Counted from the first letter of the stretch, positions 26,140 to 39,719 are shown. The stretch: DNA of 64,000 bases from Bettongia penicillata ogilbyi (GCA_023548195.1 JAJHZJ010000014.1:16999718-17063717), one strand, 5' to 3'. Translations and numbers: made by a program. The notes: generated by a model not told the origin, from the letters alone.

Positions 26140-27690
26140 ATTCTTTAATTTTAATATTTTCCCAATGAAAAACAAATGTTAACATTTGTTTTTTACATTT
26201 CTGAGTTCCAAATGCTCTCACCTTCCTTCCCTTCTCCCATCACTGTAAGGCAAGCAATTTAATAAAATTTTAATAAAATAATAAAATTTAAAAAACACTG
26301 GCAGTCATGCAAAACATATTTCCATGTTAGTTATACTGTGAAAGAAAACACAAGACAAAAAAGCCCAAGAAAAATAAAGAAAAACGACAGTATGCTTCAA
26401 TCAATATTCAGACTCAATCAGTTCTTTCTCTGAAGGTGGATAATATTTTTCATCATAGGTCTTTCAGAACTGTCTTGGATCTCTGAATTGCTGGCAATAG
26501 TTAAGTAATTCACAGTTGATCATTGTACAATACGGCTGATACTGTGTGTACGATGGTCAGTTCTGTGTACTTCACTCTGCATTAGTTCATGTAAGTTCTT
26601 CCTAGGTTTTTCTGAAAATATCCTGCTCAGCACAATAGTATTCCATCACAATCATATATAACAACTTGTTCAGTTATTCCCCAATTGATGGGCATCCCCT
26701 CTATTTACAATTTTTGCCATCACAAAGAGAGGTCTTATAAATGTTCTGTACATATAGGTCCTTTCTCTTTTTTTAAATTTAATCTTTTTGGGATACAGAT
26801 TTAGTAGTGGTATTGCTAGATCAAAGGGAATACACAGTTTTGTAGCCTTTTGGGCATAGTTCCAAATTTTTCTCCAGAGTGGTCTAACCAGTTCACAACT
26901 CCATAAACAAGACATTAGTGTCCCAATTTTCCCAAATTCCCTCCTTTTCTATTTCTGTCATATAGCCAATTTAATAAAATGAAATAAAATTTAATAAAAA
27001 TGAGGTGATATCCTCTGAATTGCTATAATTTGCATTTCTCTAATCAATAGTGATTCAGAGTCATAAAACTATGTAGACAGCTTTGATTTCTTCATCTGAA
27101 AACTACCAGTTCATATCTTTTCACCATTTATCAACTGGGGAATGACTTGTATTCTTATAACTTTGACTCAGTTCTCAATATATTTGAGAAATAACAGAGA
27201 AATTGCCTGTAAAAATAATTTCCCCCAGTTTTCTGCTGTCCTTCTATTCATGGCTGTATTGCTTTTATTTGTGCAAAACCTTTTTAGTTTAAACATCCCT
27301 TAATGCTCTCTATCTCTTATTTGATAATAAACTCTTCCCTTCCAGAGGTATGACAGGTAATTGCTAGATTGCTAATTGTACCATGCTTTATGTCTAAACC
27401 CTAAATCATCTACATTTTTGGTAAATGGTGTGAGGTATTGCTCTCTAACTCATTCCTGCCAAAGTGCTTTCCAGTTTTCTTTGTAGTTTTTGTCAAATAC
27501 TGAATTCTTGTTCCGAAAGTCTGGAACTATTGTATTTCTCAAACATAAGATTACTATGGTAATTTTCTACTGGATACTGTGTACCTAACCTATTCCACTG
27601 ATCCACCACTCTATACTCTTAGGTCAACTTCTTTCACTTTTTTTTTATTTATTCCCTTGATATTCCTAAGGTGTCCTTTGTATGATAGAA
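26140..27690 (-). mobile_element. L1 fragment, ORF2 C-terminal half and 3' UTR
   Basis: Read on the minus strand, 26915-26670 encodes LVRPLWRKIWNYAQKATKLC followed by IPFDLAIPLLNLYPKK, the typical end of L1 ORF2. Upstream on that strand (to about 27690) there is decayed ORF2, recognisable from ordered blocks such as the one around 27090-27150. The part 26400-26640 is 3'-terminal coding and UTR. It is inserted in the large intron upstream of exon G. Confidence 0.8.
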
Positions 27691-27699
27691 AAATAGTTC

Positions 27700-29670
27700 A
27701 TAGTTTTAACATAACAGTTACAGTAGCAAAAATAAAAAGCAAAAATTTTTCTCATGGAGGTAAAAATACCAGAATTAGTGAATGCTCTTCTGTCAATAGA
27801 ATTTCCCATAACAAAATTCTAACTTATGCAAAGAAGTTTTGAAATGAGAAGATAAATGTTAAAATATAGTTCTCATTAGTCAATACCTGATTATAAAAAT
27901 GGTAATGATAGCAAGTAGATGCAAATTTTCAGTTTCCTGATGTTTGGTGATTAATTGTACTTCATTAAACTTATTTAATATTAAACTTATGGTTAGGTTT
28001 GAATATAAATTTAACATTTATGATCAAATAATCTCAAACTTTTAAAATTAATATACAAAAGAACGTACATCTACATTTAAAAATAAAAACTGATAAAAAT
28101 TAATTGTAGAATTAGCATTTGTGAACTTTTAAAACCTGTGCTATATGGAAGTTCTAATGGGATATAATGTTGCATATTTTATCATACATAGTTGGTGTTG
28201 TTTGGTTTTGAATTTTTTCTTTATTATAAAAGAAAACTTGTTGGATACTGTGGGAAGGGATATAATCAAAAATCAATCTGATATAAAAAAAGGCATAAAA
28301 AAATTAATGCCAAAAAAAGAAGAAAAACAATTTGTTCTATAGCAAAAGCTAGGTCATATCAGGAATAAAAATTTGGCTTGCTATTAGTCATTGCAAATAA
28401 AAGTTTATTAATGAACAAAGGGTAACCAACAAATTATAGAGCATAATAGGATAAATGGAAACATTTTATACAACTTAAGATAATGGCTTCATAAATACTA
28501 AAGATCAATGTGTTACAAAATAATAAATGACAATTACATATTGTTTTAAACTTTGCAAAGTACTTTACATACATAATATTATGTTAGCCTCACAAAAATA
28601 CTTTAAGGTAGATAGAATAGATATTCTTAGCCCTATTTCACAGGTAAGGAAATTAAGGGTCCTTTCTTGCCCATGGTCACACAGTAGGTGTCAGAAGAGA
28701 GCCTATAGATTAGTGAAGTCATGATGCCTCCTTGAAATAACTTATGTTGTTTATATTAAATGTGAAAGGTCATTTTCATTAACATTAAGCCTTGAAATAA
28801 ATATTATTCTCTCTTAACACTGTTCTATTGTAAAAACAAAACAAAGTCATTCACTCACCGTAGCTTGAAAGACTTTCTCCAAAAGTTCTTTTCAATAATG
28901 AGAGAATGAAAAGAAGGCTTCAACTAAGTCTTAGAAACCTGATTATGACTTTATTTCTAAATAATAAATTAAAACTAACTACTCTGGTCATTTTTTAAAA
29001 AAAGAATTGGCATCTAATTACTAAAATGTCAAATCTTAGAGGGAAACTCTGAATGGTAAATGGAATATATAAAGGAATGTTCATGCTAAAGTATATGTCT
29101 TACTCAACAGAATGAAGTACAAGAAAATGTCTAACTAGTGTTGTTTTGAAATGTCCTATTATACTAAGTGTAAGTTAGTTTTTATATTACTTAAGAAGTT
29201 TTGTTTTTTAAAAACGAAGAGAAAGCAGGCTATTCACCCAGACAAAAATTATGCTAAAACTGGAACATGAAAAAAGTGGGTATTATGCTGAATATAAAGG
29301 GAAAAAGGATGCTTTGGGAAAAAATCAACTTATGCTAGTGATAATGGAGATAAACTCCAACATTAATTATTCACATTTATCTAGTATTTCACAGAATTAT
29401 AAAGTACTTTTCTCATAAAGCCTTGGTGAAGTACAAACAGGGGTGAGCTAGAGACAGCTCACATCAGAGATGACTGTTAATTCTGTAATGTAAGTATTTG
29501 TACCCCTAAAACTAAGAAATGCTACAAGTCTTTTTGTCTGTTGTGTTTAGATTTAAGAAAGTGATAAGAAAAAATGTTAATAATGCAGATTAAACTAAAA
29601 AGTGTGCGTGTATTTTTGGACAGCCAGTTGTTAAACATTTATCAGAACGCTCCCGGATAACTATCACCTG
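27700..29670 (-). other. Intron sequence, mostly unique
   Basis: Very AT-rich; one MIR-type SINE at 28540 and nothing else recognised. Confidence 0.55.
28540..28735 (-). repeat. MIR-type SINE
   Basis: TTTGCAAAGTACTTTACATA tail and CCCTATTTCACAGGTAAGGA core on the plus strand. Confidence 0.7.
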
Positions 29671-29679
29671 AGTGAGACA

Positions 29680-29775
29680 AGCGTTGTTTTCCCATTTTAT
29701 AGAGAAGTTAAGGTCATACAGCTGGCAAGCGGCAGAATCAAGTCTTGACTACAAATCCAATGCTCTGTCTACTTA
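29680..29775 (-). repeat. MIR-type SINE fragment
   Basis: TTCCCATTTTATAGAGAAGT and TCATACAGCTGGCAAGCGGC. Confidence 0.6.
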
Positions 29776-29910
29776 TACTATGCTGGTTCTGCTTTAAGAC
29801 GAACGATTCAAAAAGCACTAAAGCACAGCTACCTGTCCTCTGGGCTAGAGGTATCAAGCAGCAAGCTAAACTTCTAAGTTCTGTGAACTATTTTAAAATG
29901 TATTTGGGAA

Positions 29911-30186
29911 ATGTTTACCAAAATAAAAATACAAGACACATGGTGTCAAATTTGCGGTTTTCTAAATCATTATGCTGCTGGCAGGGATCCATTTCTATTT
30001 GAGTCTTACACCACTTTTCTAGATGATCAGTTAGAGAATGTGACAGAAGAGCTAAAATCAAAAGGTTCTGTTACACAGCGGGATTCAGACTATTATCAGA
30101 GCATTGTATTCAAGTACCAACAAGCTCTCACCTGCAGCCTCCAACAGCAGGTCAGCAGGCAAATAGCTACAGCAAAGCTAGACTAG
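29911..30186 (+). pseudogene. Unidentified coding-like ORF, possible retrocopy fragment
   Basis: The 91-codon frame on the plus strand, opposite to RALGAPA1, reads more like a protein than the intron around it. It contains WCQICGFLNHYAAGRDPFLF, then DDQLENVTEELKSKG and QQQVSRQIATAKLD before a stop. A CxxC pair is near the start and the rest is helix-forming. I do not recognise it. No splice sites, promoter or poly(A) tract were seen, so a fragment of a processed gene copy is the likeliest explanation, chance the next. Confidence 0.35.
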
Positions 30187-30254
30187 TGGAGAAATTATGA
30201 GACTATATACTTCAAAGTGCTGTTACACAACTTTAAGATCGAAGATGTTATAAT

Positions 30255-30720
30255 ATTAAGAACCCCTAGTCCCACCCAAATACCAACTGCTCCCTATTAC
30301 TTCCAGAATCAAATATAAAATCTTACATTTGGCTTTTAAAGCCTTCAGACCTTGGTCCCTTCCTAACCTTCCAATTTTCTTAAACTTGCCATACTCCAGA
30401 ATGCTAGCTTTCTTGTTGTCTTCACAGAAGAACACTCCCATTTCCTGACTACATGCATTTTCATCACCTGGAGAGCACTCCCTCCTAGCTACCTTCAACT
30501 CAAACCACCCTCCCCACCACCACTCTTTACAATTTAGTGCCTTCCCTCTGAGATTACTACCAATCTGTTCAGTATAAATCTTGGATATACACAATGGGTT
30601 AGACATTGTATCACCAAATGAAATGTGGACTCCTTCAGCACATGGATTATTTTTGTTTTTGCCCTTCTTTGTGTACTAAGCCAGTGGTGGCACAAGGTAA
30701 ACACTTAAATGCTTGTTGAC
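30255..30720 (+). mobile_element. L2 LINE, 3' end
   Basis: The block AAAGCCTTCAGACCTTGGTC is the conserved late coding part, and CACTTAAATGCTTGTTGACC is the L2 tail. Confidence 0.7.
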
Positions 30721-31289
30721 CTGGCTATTAGAAAAATGAATAAAAACGGGAAAATGTAAACTATAAGGGAACTAGTTCCTAAGCTCTTTTGTAGTCTGAT
30801 ATCTAATGAAATCTTTCATAATTTAGCTACAAAAGTTTTAATTATTCAACTGGTGTACAATATCACACTATCACCTATGGTAATGAATGCAGGCAGTTAA
30901 CCTGAGGAGATAAAAAGGACTGGAACACTCTGAAAATGTACAATCCATCAAGTTATTTCATAAAGATAATTTACGTAATTAAAAAAAAGGAGATTTCATT
31001 TCAGAACAACAGCAATCCAAGCAAGATATTCAGGAAAAACTATTCCTTCCAAGATTCTACCTCCAACTAAAATTTACCAAGAGTGACTAAGGAGTTAAGG
31101 ACATCCCATAACATGCTCATTGTTTGGTAAAGCATTTACAGAAGAGTTGGAATAAAATTTTGTGCTTTTTAAAACAAAGTAAATGTTCTCAAGTACTCTT
31201 ACTTTCCTAAGAAACACTCAACCTCATTCTATTAAAAGATTAGTTAAAATATGTTTATGGAAAACAAATATTGATGATATGCCCTATTT

Positions 31290-33130
31290 TTAAAAACAAC
31301 ATATTTTATTGATGTTCTTCTTTGCATTGGGATCATTTTCCACATTCCACCTTCCCTTCAGAATGAATCCCCTCTTTTGATAAAGAAAAACAATTAAGCA
31401 AAACATTTGGTAAAACATAAACCTTATCTGGGAATATACATAATATTCCAAAGAATGTATTTCATTGTCTCTGTTCAACCTTTGCTTTACTGATTTTTCC
31501 CACCTATACTGCTGTAGTCATTGCGTATGTTGTTCTCGATTCTGCTTATTTCCCTCTGCATCAGTTCATAAAAATCTGTTTCTCTGAATTCCTCATCTTT
31601 GCTATTTCTTGCTATACAATAATACTCTATTACATTCATATAGCAAGGTGTTTTTTTTCCAATTGTTCCACAATAAATGGACACCTGCTTTTGCCTAGTT
31701 CTTTTGCTTCCACCTTTAAAGAACGTTGCTATTAATGTTAATGTATGGGGTGCTGCAAAAGTCTTGTTGTCATTCTAAGCTACTACTTAATTCCCTTGCA
31801 ATTATATTTGCCCTATTTCCCCCCATTTTTCTAATATAATCAAGTCAGCAAGTGTATAAGCTACTAGTTTACAACTACATTAAGACTTAGTATCTTGGAC
31901 CTTTGTTTCTGTCTCTGACTTAGAATATCTCCTTAGGAGTAGGATAGGTCAAAAAACATGGAGTGACAATCTAATTACTTTTCTTGCATAATTCAAATTG
32001 AAAGCCAGTACACTTGGACCACTTTACAGCTTTACTCAAAAGTGCTTCAATGTGCTTATATTCTCACACCTCCTCTAACACAAATTATTTCTATCTTCTG
32101 TGTAGTATTCATCAGTTTTTGCATGTTGTAAGGGGAAACTAAAGAGCTTTTCATCTCCATTTCTCTTACTACTAACAGTGACTGTGAACATGTTTTCATT
32201 TATATTGCAATTACATTGCAATTCTTTTTCTAAAGACTGGTCATTTGTATTTTTTGATAAATAATCTACTAAGGAATGGTTCTTGAGTTACATAGATTCC
32301 TAAATAGGGATGATTTTATTTTTTTGTATTAATAGCATACTATATACTTAACACAATATGTGGCACACAGTAGAAAATAAATACTTCAATTGATTAATCA
32401 CACATTTGTCAATGTTTTTTGATGAAAACATTTTCCCACTATACTTTACTTTTAATTTTGCCTTCATTAATTTTACTGATTCATAAAAGTTTTTAAATTC
32501 TAAGTTTAATATTGGCAATTTTGTCTTTTAGGCTCTCATCTATTCTTTGAATGATTAAGAATTCTTTCCCTAGGCATAGCTGTGAAAATTACCTCATCTT
32601 GTTGTCTTATAATTTTATTCAAATCCAAGTCATAAATCGATCTTCAGGTTATTGTGTGATATGGTGTTATAAATTAGATTTACTAAGTTTCGCCAACTAG
32701 TTTTCCGAGAAATTCTTATTGAAGACATTTAGCTTTATCAAACACAATGCTAGTGTTTCATGTTGCTTTCATTTGTGGCTCATTTAATCTTTTCCACTGA
32801 TCTTTTTTCTATTTTATAACTAGTACCAGAAAGTTTTGAAAACTATCTCTGTATAATAGTTAGAAGTTTAGTGATGCTGTAAGGCTTCTTTATTCCTACT
32901 TTTCATTATTTCCCTGAAAGACTATGAACCTTTTGTACTTCCATGAATTTTGTCATTTTTTTTCTAATTCTAAGACCTGTCCCCTCAGGAATTTGATTGG
33001 CAAGGCACCAAATCTATAAATTAATAGGTTGTAATATTTTTTATTACACAGGTATAGCCTACCCATGAGTGATTCTCTCTCCAGTACTTAAGTATACCTC
33101 TAGTTCTATAAAGGACAATTTCATAGTTTT
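31290..33130 (-). mobile_element. L1 fragment, older and more diverged
   Basis: On the minus strand 31684-31487 reads MNVIEYYCIARNSKDEEFRE, matching the C-terminal L1 ORF2 pattern. Weak but ordered similarity to the L1 at 26140-27690 continues to about 33130. Many stops are present. Confidence 0.6.
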
Positions 33131-33239
33131 ACATATTTTAGTTTTATATTTATATATGTATATAGTAATAGTAATTTATATAGACAGAATTTCTGGTATC
33201 ATTTCTTCCCCTTTTTTCTGTTAGTATAAGCTTGTAAAT

Positions 33240-33470
33240 TCTATAGTAGGCTTGGGAGTCACATAGACTTGAGTATGAATCTGACTTCAGACACATTGGA
33301 CTGTGTGACCAGGTAACTTAAATCCCTCTTGGTTTATGTTTACTCATCTGTAAAATTAGGAGGACAATAGCACCAACCCCACAGAGTCACCAAGAATCTG
33401 ATGAAATAATGCATATAAAGTGCTTTGCAGAACTTAACGTGCTATATAAATGCTTACTTTTTATTTTATA
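33240..33470 (+). repeat. MIR/CORE-type SINE
   Basis: GGCTTGGGAGTCACATAGAC head, TTTACTCATCTGTAAAATTA core and ATAAAGTGCTTTGCAGAACT tail. Confidence 0.75.
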
Positions 33471-33474
33471 ATTC

Positions 33475-35549
33475 TTATATTTTCATTATAGAGAGATAAA
33501 ATTAGTTTTAATCTTCTGACCATCTAATTTCACCTCTATAGGGCTAACTAAAGTGAGGGGGGGAATATAAAGGCAAAAATGATAAGGGAAATTTTATTCA
33601 AAATAAACACAAACTGCATAAAAAACTCTGGGAATTATCCTACTAAAACACACAAGATTTAGATAAATACAACTATAAAACATTCTTTTACTGAAATAAA
33701 AGGCACATAATTAGAAATAATCACTCCAGGAATTGCTTATATTACTTTCCCCTTTGCTTAGCATCCTTTATTTCACATTTCAAATAAAAAATAGATTTTG
33801 TACAGAATCTAAATATTGATACAATGACTAAAGCAAATTTTGATCACAAAAGTCACACTTCAGCCTAGATGGAATGAGGACTCTTCCTCTACAATTTTTA
33901 CAAGTTTATCCCATTAAATTGACAGCCTAATTCCTATCAGAATTGTTCAGAGGAGGAAATTAGGGTCTAACTCCTATTATTACTACTTGAATATGATTCT
34001 TCTGAACCATTCTAGGATCAAGAGAACATATATAAAAACTGACTTTATTTAAATCTGTGCGCATCTTTTTAGTTAAAACGCTTCATTTATTACAACAGAC
34101 TTTTAACCAGATGTTAAAAATAAGGAAAAAAAATAAAAACATCAAAGGGGAAGAGGGTAATTATATTATAAATTACATAATATACTTGCTCTTTGTAAGT
34201 TACTTCCAAAGCCAAAGAAGCCAGAAAAAAAAACTTTTAAAATTCCTCTCAAATACACTTTGAAAATATTATGACAATATTTTTCCAACCAGGACATTCT
34301 GAAGTATGCAATAAAAACATATCACATACAAAACAACTTTAGATCATGGTTTGTTGTTTCATAAATTACAGGCAAAGCCTTCCTAAATAATACTAAAAAA
34401 TCTCCATCTTGTATTATATTACTGAAGAACAAACAAAGAGAGCTTCTTTGTATTTAAATAAATCTTCAACTCTTAATTATCTACCACAGTTACCTTGAGG
34501 TTCTACAAGGCTTAGAGTTCATTAATGAGGTTAAAAGATTCTAACAGAAAAAAGATTTTAAAGCAAAACCCAAACATCTCTGACTTATAAATTGAATACT
34601 GTTGCTATTCAATAAGCAAGTAAAAGAAAGGAGGGGTGAGGTTCCCAAATTGGATTAAAATATAAGTAGTTTATTAAAAAAAAAAGGCTTTAAAAAATAT
34701 CAACCAATCTCTGTTTACCTAAGGTGAGTTATAAGCTAAAAACAAGCTGAAAATGAAGAAAGACCCTACATAAGAACATGTGTACAACTGTACTGAAATA
34801 TAAAACTATCTATCCCAGGCACAGAAAAAGAATCATGAAGGAACTGAAAAGGATTTAGGAACAGAAAATTGGACAATTTTCCAATTCTTCCCCAGTTGAG
34901 ATTACATAATATAGCTTCAATATTTTGTTTGAAATCAAGTTAATTGCAGCACCATCATCATTAACCAAAGAACAAAAAAGTATCCCAAAACCTTCAACAT
35001 TTTTAGTTATCTATTCTTGGGGATCATTTGTATTACTATTTTGTTTACATTAGAAAAGAAAATTAAGAGCTGACTATTCATAATACATATTATTTTAAAA
35101 AGCTTTTTTGAATAGTGGTACAATATTTTTGGCCCCTATGTTGTTTTCTGAGTAACATTCATATTTATTAAAGGCATGAAATTAGCAATCAAGGTTCTCT
35201 GTATGAATGCTTTTCTACATAAATTCTGAGCAGGCTTCTGTAAAGGACACAAATACAAACTGGCATTCTTTAACCATGTGGGAAAAAACCAGAAGGCCGA
35301 ACTTAAAAAGTAAAAATTTATAACTAAAATTTGGATATTGGCACAGCACTAACTTAACACTTCCGAATAAACTATTAAGACAGCATGAGAGTTCATGTAA
35401 GTTAAAATGTTTATTTTCATTCCTTTATCAAATTCCCATACCTCCCCCTAATAATTAACTTTAAAGAGTTTACTGATTAAGCAAAATTTGAAAGCAGAAG
35501 GATTAAAAAGTGATAAGGGGAATGCAGAAATTAGCAGAGGTAGCACTAC
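33475..35549 (-). other. Intron downstream of the cassette exon, nothing recognised
   Basis: About 2 kb without recognisable repeats next to exon F on its downstream side. Such repeat-poor flanks are common beside regulated exons, but no specific element was identified. Confidence 0.5.
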
Positions 35550-35690
35550 CTGAAAGCTCATCAGAAAGGGGAGTGAGAACAATATCAGGCAAGAAGGGTT
35601 TGGAAGTATGGATCAGAACAGGAGCACTTTTAGCACTGCGTATATAGGCCGATGGCAGAGCACATTCACCAATGGATCGGCTTCTCATGG
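35550..35690 (-). CDS. RALGAPA1: RALGAPA1 cassette exon F (141 bp, 47 residues)
   Basis: A pyrimidine-rich tract and AAAG acceptor precede the exon, and it ends TCAG before GTAGTG. It is phase 1 at both ends, so including or skipping it keeps the reading frame between exon E (RQKTV) and exon G (DIDDAQ). It encodes AMRSRSIGECALPSAYIRSA followed by KSAPVLIHTSKPFLPDIVL and TPLSDELS. I recall the same 47-residue insertion distinguishing a longer human isoform from the main one. Near-identity of the peptide to human indicates strong constraint. It sits alone between introns of about 11 kb and 14 kb, typical of a regulated exon. Tissue use cannot be told from the sequence. Confidence 0.9.
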
Positions 35691-36424
35691 CTTTAAAAAA
35701 AGGAAAAAGAAAGAAGTGGGGAGGGAATAAAGAAGAGTGACTATAATGAAAGGCTTGTGTCACAGAAAAAGCAGCAACAGAGAAAACTAAAAGGTACAAA
35801 GGAAGAAAACTTCAAATTAAAACATTTCAGCATGGCAGATATTGGCAAGGCTGTAAGGGAAAAAAATCAGTGGACACTTAAAAACAATATTCTGGATTTA
35901 CATTTTTTATGTAAAGAAGGAACAAGGATTTTCATCATAGCAGTTACAATGATGCTGCAGTAAAAACAATAAAAAATTAACAAAACACTATTTTCACAGC
36001 AACAAAGTTTGAAAAATCAGTAAGTTCACCAAACAGATGCTCTGAAAATGTCTCAATACAGTTTTTCTCAAATGAGAACAGTTATTTGTATCATTATTGG
36101 TCACTTCTCTGGAAAGCAATGTGTAAGGTAATAAATTCTTCAGTGGAATTCTCTTACAACCAAACTTACTATTCTCCAAGAAATAAAGAAAATAAGAATT
36201 ACTTTCAGTCAATGAAAAGACCTTCCCAGTCCCCCAATCTTTTGTTATACAATAAAAAAAGGCTAAATTTCCATTTTTAGTATTTGTTCCCAAGAGGATA
36301 AGATGTCTTAATTAGTTTTTAAAGATGTCTTAGTTTAACAATTCATATTAGAGACAAAGAAGATATTTTGTAAAACAAAATAAAGGTTTAGACAAATATA
36401 AGAAAACAATTTCATACACTATCA

Positions 36425-36545
36425 AAATGCTTGAAGGGACCCAAGGTCTTACTGTACAAGTTCAACTCCCTAATTTAATAGATGAAGAAACCAAAGCCAG
36501 ATGGGTATTAAATTTGACTTGCCCAGGATATTAATAACAAGTATT
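36425..36545 (-). repeat. MIR-type SINE fragment
   Basis: AATTTAATAGATGAAGAAAC and GACTTGCCCAGGATATTAAT. Confidence 0.5.
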
Positions 36546-36694
36546 GACAGGCTGTAATTAACAGTGAATGTCAGACTGTAATCACGTATTTTTAAAAAAT
36601 AAAAACTGGACAAATTTCTCTAACTATACTTGTTTAAAGATATTTATTAATTTCTTCAGATGAATGATATTAATTTTAAAAATGAAAAATAGTA

Positions 36695-36880
36695 GCATTT
36701 TATATCTACACAGCAATTTATGATTTACAAATTGCTTTTCTCACAACAATTTAATATAAGCATCACCTCTATTTTACAGATGAGGAAACAGTCTGGAGAG
36801 GTTAAATGATTGACCCCTGGTCACACTATTAAATGTTAGAGAGAGGATTAGAATTCAATCTAGACCTCCTGACTCTCTAT
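36695..36880 (-). repeat. MIR-type SINE
   Basis: ATTTTACAGATGAGGAAACA and GGTTAAATGATTGACCCCTG. Confidence 0.7.
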
Positions 36881-37779
36881 TAGGAAAAAAAATCACTTTT
36901 AGTTCTATTCATAAATTGTATTTGGAGATTTAAGCTTTTCCTATGATTAAATTTTATAGTCTATAGATGAATTTAAATTATTTTCTTCATACTGTAGCAT
37001 AAGGACCATGGATAAATCTAGAATGTGTTCCTTGAAAAATGGAATACCACATCTATTACATATTACCATCAATTCCCTTGGAATGTATTCACATAAAGAA
37101 ATAATGATTTTACATCCCCTCTTATCTTTCCTCTACATCTGCAAAAACTTGTTTTTATATTTTTGAGACCCTGAACAAAAACTTCTTAACCTTTCCTAAC
37201 TCTAATTACAATGCAAGGATTTTGGCAACAATATTCTCATCTCTGTATATTCATAAGTTTATAAAATTATACTGGTTTCCCTCTCAACAAAAGTTACTGT
37301 ATTAACCAGGGTCATTCAACTTTCTATGTCAGACTAATTAAAGACAAATAGCTACAACAAAATATTCCTTTACTAATACTCCTTTTGGCACATAGATTAA
37401 CATGTTTCCTAATCCCTTATTGTATACCTTTTGTAAACAAGTGTGCATTACAGGGAAAACAAAAAAAAAAATTTCAATCCACAAGGATGTAAACTTTTAA
37501 AAATCTCATTAAAAACGCTTATGCTCTCTGGGAAGGAGGGACAAAAGGATTTATTGAAATGTAGATGATATAAAAACAAACAAAAACCCCTTATTTTTAA
37601 TACAACATACACAATACCAAAACAATTTGAAATAAGCTAATTTTGCACTAAAAATGAGTATTACATATTGAGTCGTGAATCTCACAAAGGATAAGTCCAC
37701 ATTCTTTTTTAAAAAAACTAGTATGCAACTTTTATATGGGCTGATATAATGGTAATTTAAATGGGGAGGTCTTTCATAT

Positions 37780-38145
37780 TCATTAATAGGCCACTGTGGC
37801 CATATGGTCATATGGAAGCCTGAGTCACATGGAGCCTGTGGTGAGAGGAGTTTGCTGAATGGGTGCAACAGGAAGAGAGAAAGCTAGACCAGAATTGAGA
37901 GGAAATAAGTCTGAGAGCAGTCGGAGCTAGGAAGTATGCAGGCAGCTGGCTAGCTTGAGTGAAAGGGCTTGTTTGTGATTTTGTTTAAGGGGGCCTGCTT
38001 GTGATTTGTTTAATGGAGCTGGTTTGTAGGAAGCCCAGCAGGGGGAAGGCTTAGGGATGGTGTTGCCCTCTGCATTGTTACCGCATATAGATTTTTGTTG
38101 CTATGCTGGATTTAGCTTTCTGGTGTCTGAACAAATGTTTTGGTT
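37780..38145 (+). repeat. Unclassified dispersed repeat, copy 2 (LTR-like)
   Basis: This is the second copy of the family at 10035. It carries extra sequence in the middle (TTGTTTGTGATTTTGTTTAA, partly duplicated just after). The AATAAA of copy 1 reads AACAAA here. Confidence 0.55.
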
Positions 38146-38149
38146 CTCC

Positions 38150-39425
38150 CTTCCATGCAAAGTCTGTGATATTTCAGAATTGCGCTTGGATATACATGGC
38201 CGTCTTAGGCACTGTGAATATCACACTGGCACTACAGTGGGCATAAAAGGGCACAAAATGTACATAAAAGCAAAGGAAAATGGAGCATTTTCTAACCACA
38301 AAAGATTTCTTACTATGTAAAATATCAAAAGTAAAAAGTATTTAATTTATCATAAGGAAAGAATGGCGTATGTCTGTACTTGTATACATGTTCCTGTCAA
38401 ACATTTGGGATACTAAATTGAAATCTGTTAATATAATCAACACATCAAGAAGATGGAGCCAAAAGGATGCCTAAAACATATGCATTTCTAAAGCTGCATA
38501 TTAAAGTTCTGCAGTCAAAATATATCTTTTCTCTCCTGTCTATCTCTCTCTGTGTCTCATTTTCTCTGTCTCAGTCTCTCATTAATCACCCTCATTTGGA
38601 AAAGCCAAATACCAGCAGGCTGGCCCTTGGTTGATGAATTCTTTGGTAACTCATGAAACAGATAAAATACAAAATGGTTCTCAATCTTGTTTGGATTCCA
38701 TTTCTACATTGAGAGTGGGAAAGTGATACGAGGTTGTTAAGTGTCACAGTACTCAGACCAATGGTCTCCAATGTGGGGTAGGGGCCGAGGATGCTACACA
38801 TTTTCAATGGGTCAACACATGATCCCAAGGGGTAAACTATCAAGGTCAATTCACAATATTATACAGGAAATTTCAACCTCATCTCTCCCTTTACACATTA
38901 TTAAAACGCCAAACACTCTCCACTCTCCTACATGACTTCTGGACTCTAATAGATAGGCAAACTCTCAACTTTTCCCCATTCCACTCTAGAAATGGGCCCT
39001 ATGGGTCATTTATACTGTAAGCAAGACCCAGACACCCATAAAAGCAGCTGCATAGGCAAAACTGTCCTATCTCCAACATAACCACACATTGATCCCAAGA
39101 TCACCCCCATGGATGTGGCAGGCATGAGTGAATAAATGTTCTTCCTCCTCTACTTGTTTTTATGGGGATAATAATCATGTAGCATAAGTAGGTAAGGATG
39201 GGTTAGGATTTGTAGCACAGATTTCATTACATTACCTTTCCCACACAACGTAAACTTCCTTCTTTTTATCAAAGGCACTACCATCCTTTCAGATACCCAG
39301 ATTCACAATTTCACAGTGATCCTCTAATGCTTACTCTCATTTGCCCTACATATCTAGAGTTGCTAAATTGGGTTGATATTACCTCCATAAACTCTCTTGA
39401 ATTAATTCCTATTTTTTCCCCTCAC
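38150..39425 (-). other. Intron sequence, nothing recognised
   Basis: Less AT-rich than its surroundings, with C/T-rich patches; possibly very old repeats that I cannot place. Confidence 0.4.
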
Positions 39426-39429
39426 ATAG

Positions 39430-39645
39430 AGCCCCTGGACTAGTTTGGAACCTCTAGATTGAACTACGGCAATAGCTTTTTAATTGGTCGCCCAACTAAA
39501 GTCTCACCTATGTCCAATTCATTCCCCAACATACCTGCCCCAGGGATTTTCCTCAAGCAAAGTCTTTGACATGCCATTTGCCTACTCAATATAGTCTCTT
39601 GGTTCCTACTAACTGTAGAAGATATAATCTCATAATTATCTTATT
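39430..39645 (+). mobile_element. L2 LINE fragment
   Basis: The block AATAGCTTTTTAATTGGTCG followed by CCCAACTAAAGTCTC is a typical L2 late coding sequence. Confidence 0.6.
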
Positions 39646-39719
39646 TTTACATTTTTATGAGTTTCATAATGTATATAATTGGTGTAGATGTATATAAAAT
39701 GTAAAGAAGTATGTGTGCA

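Larger units (their letters stand above)
35691..37780 (-). other. Intron upstream of the cassette exon
   Basis: Pyrimidine tract of exon F at 35691-35725 (minus strand), then unique sequence and two MIR-type fragments. Confidence 0.5.

Noticed and set aside
37551..37868. Minus-strand frame of 105 codons
   Set aside because: It overlaps the start of the unclassified repeat and has no splice sites or known similarity; chance is the simplest explanation.
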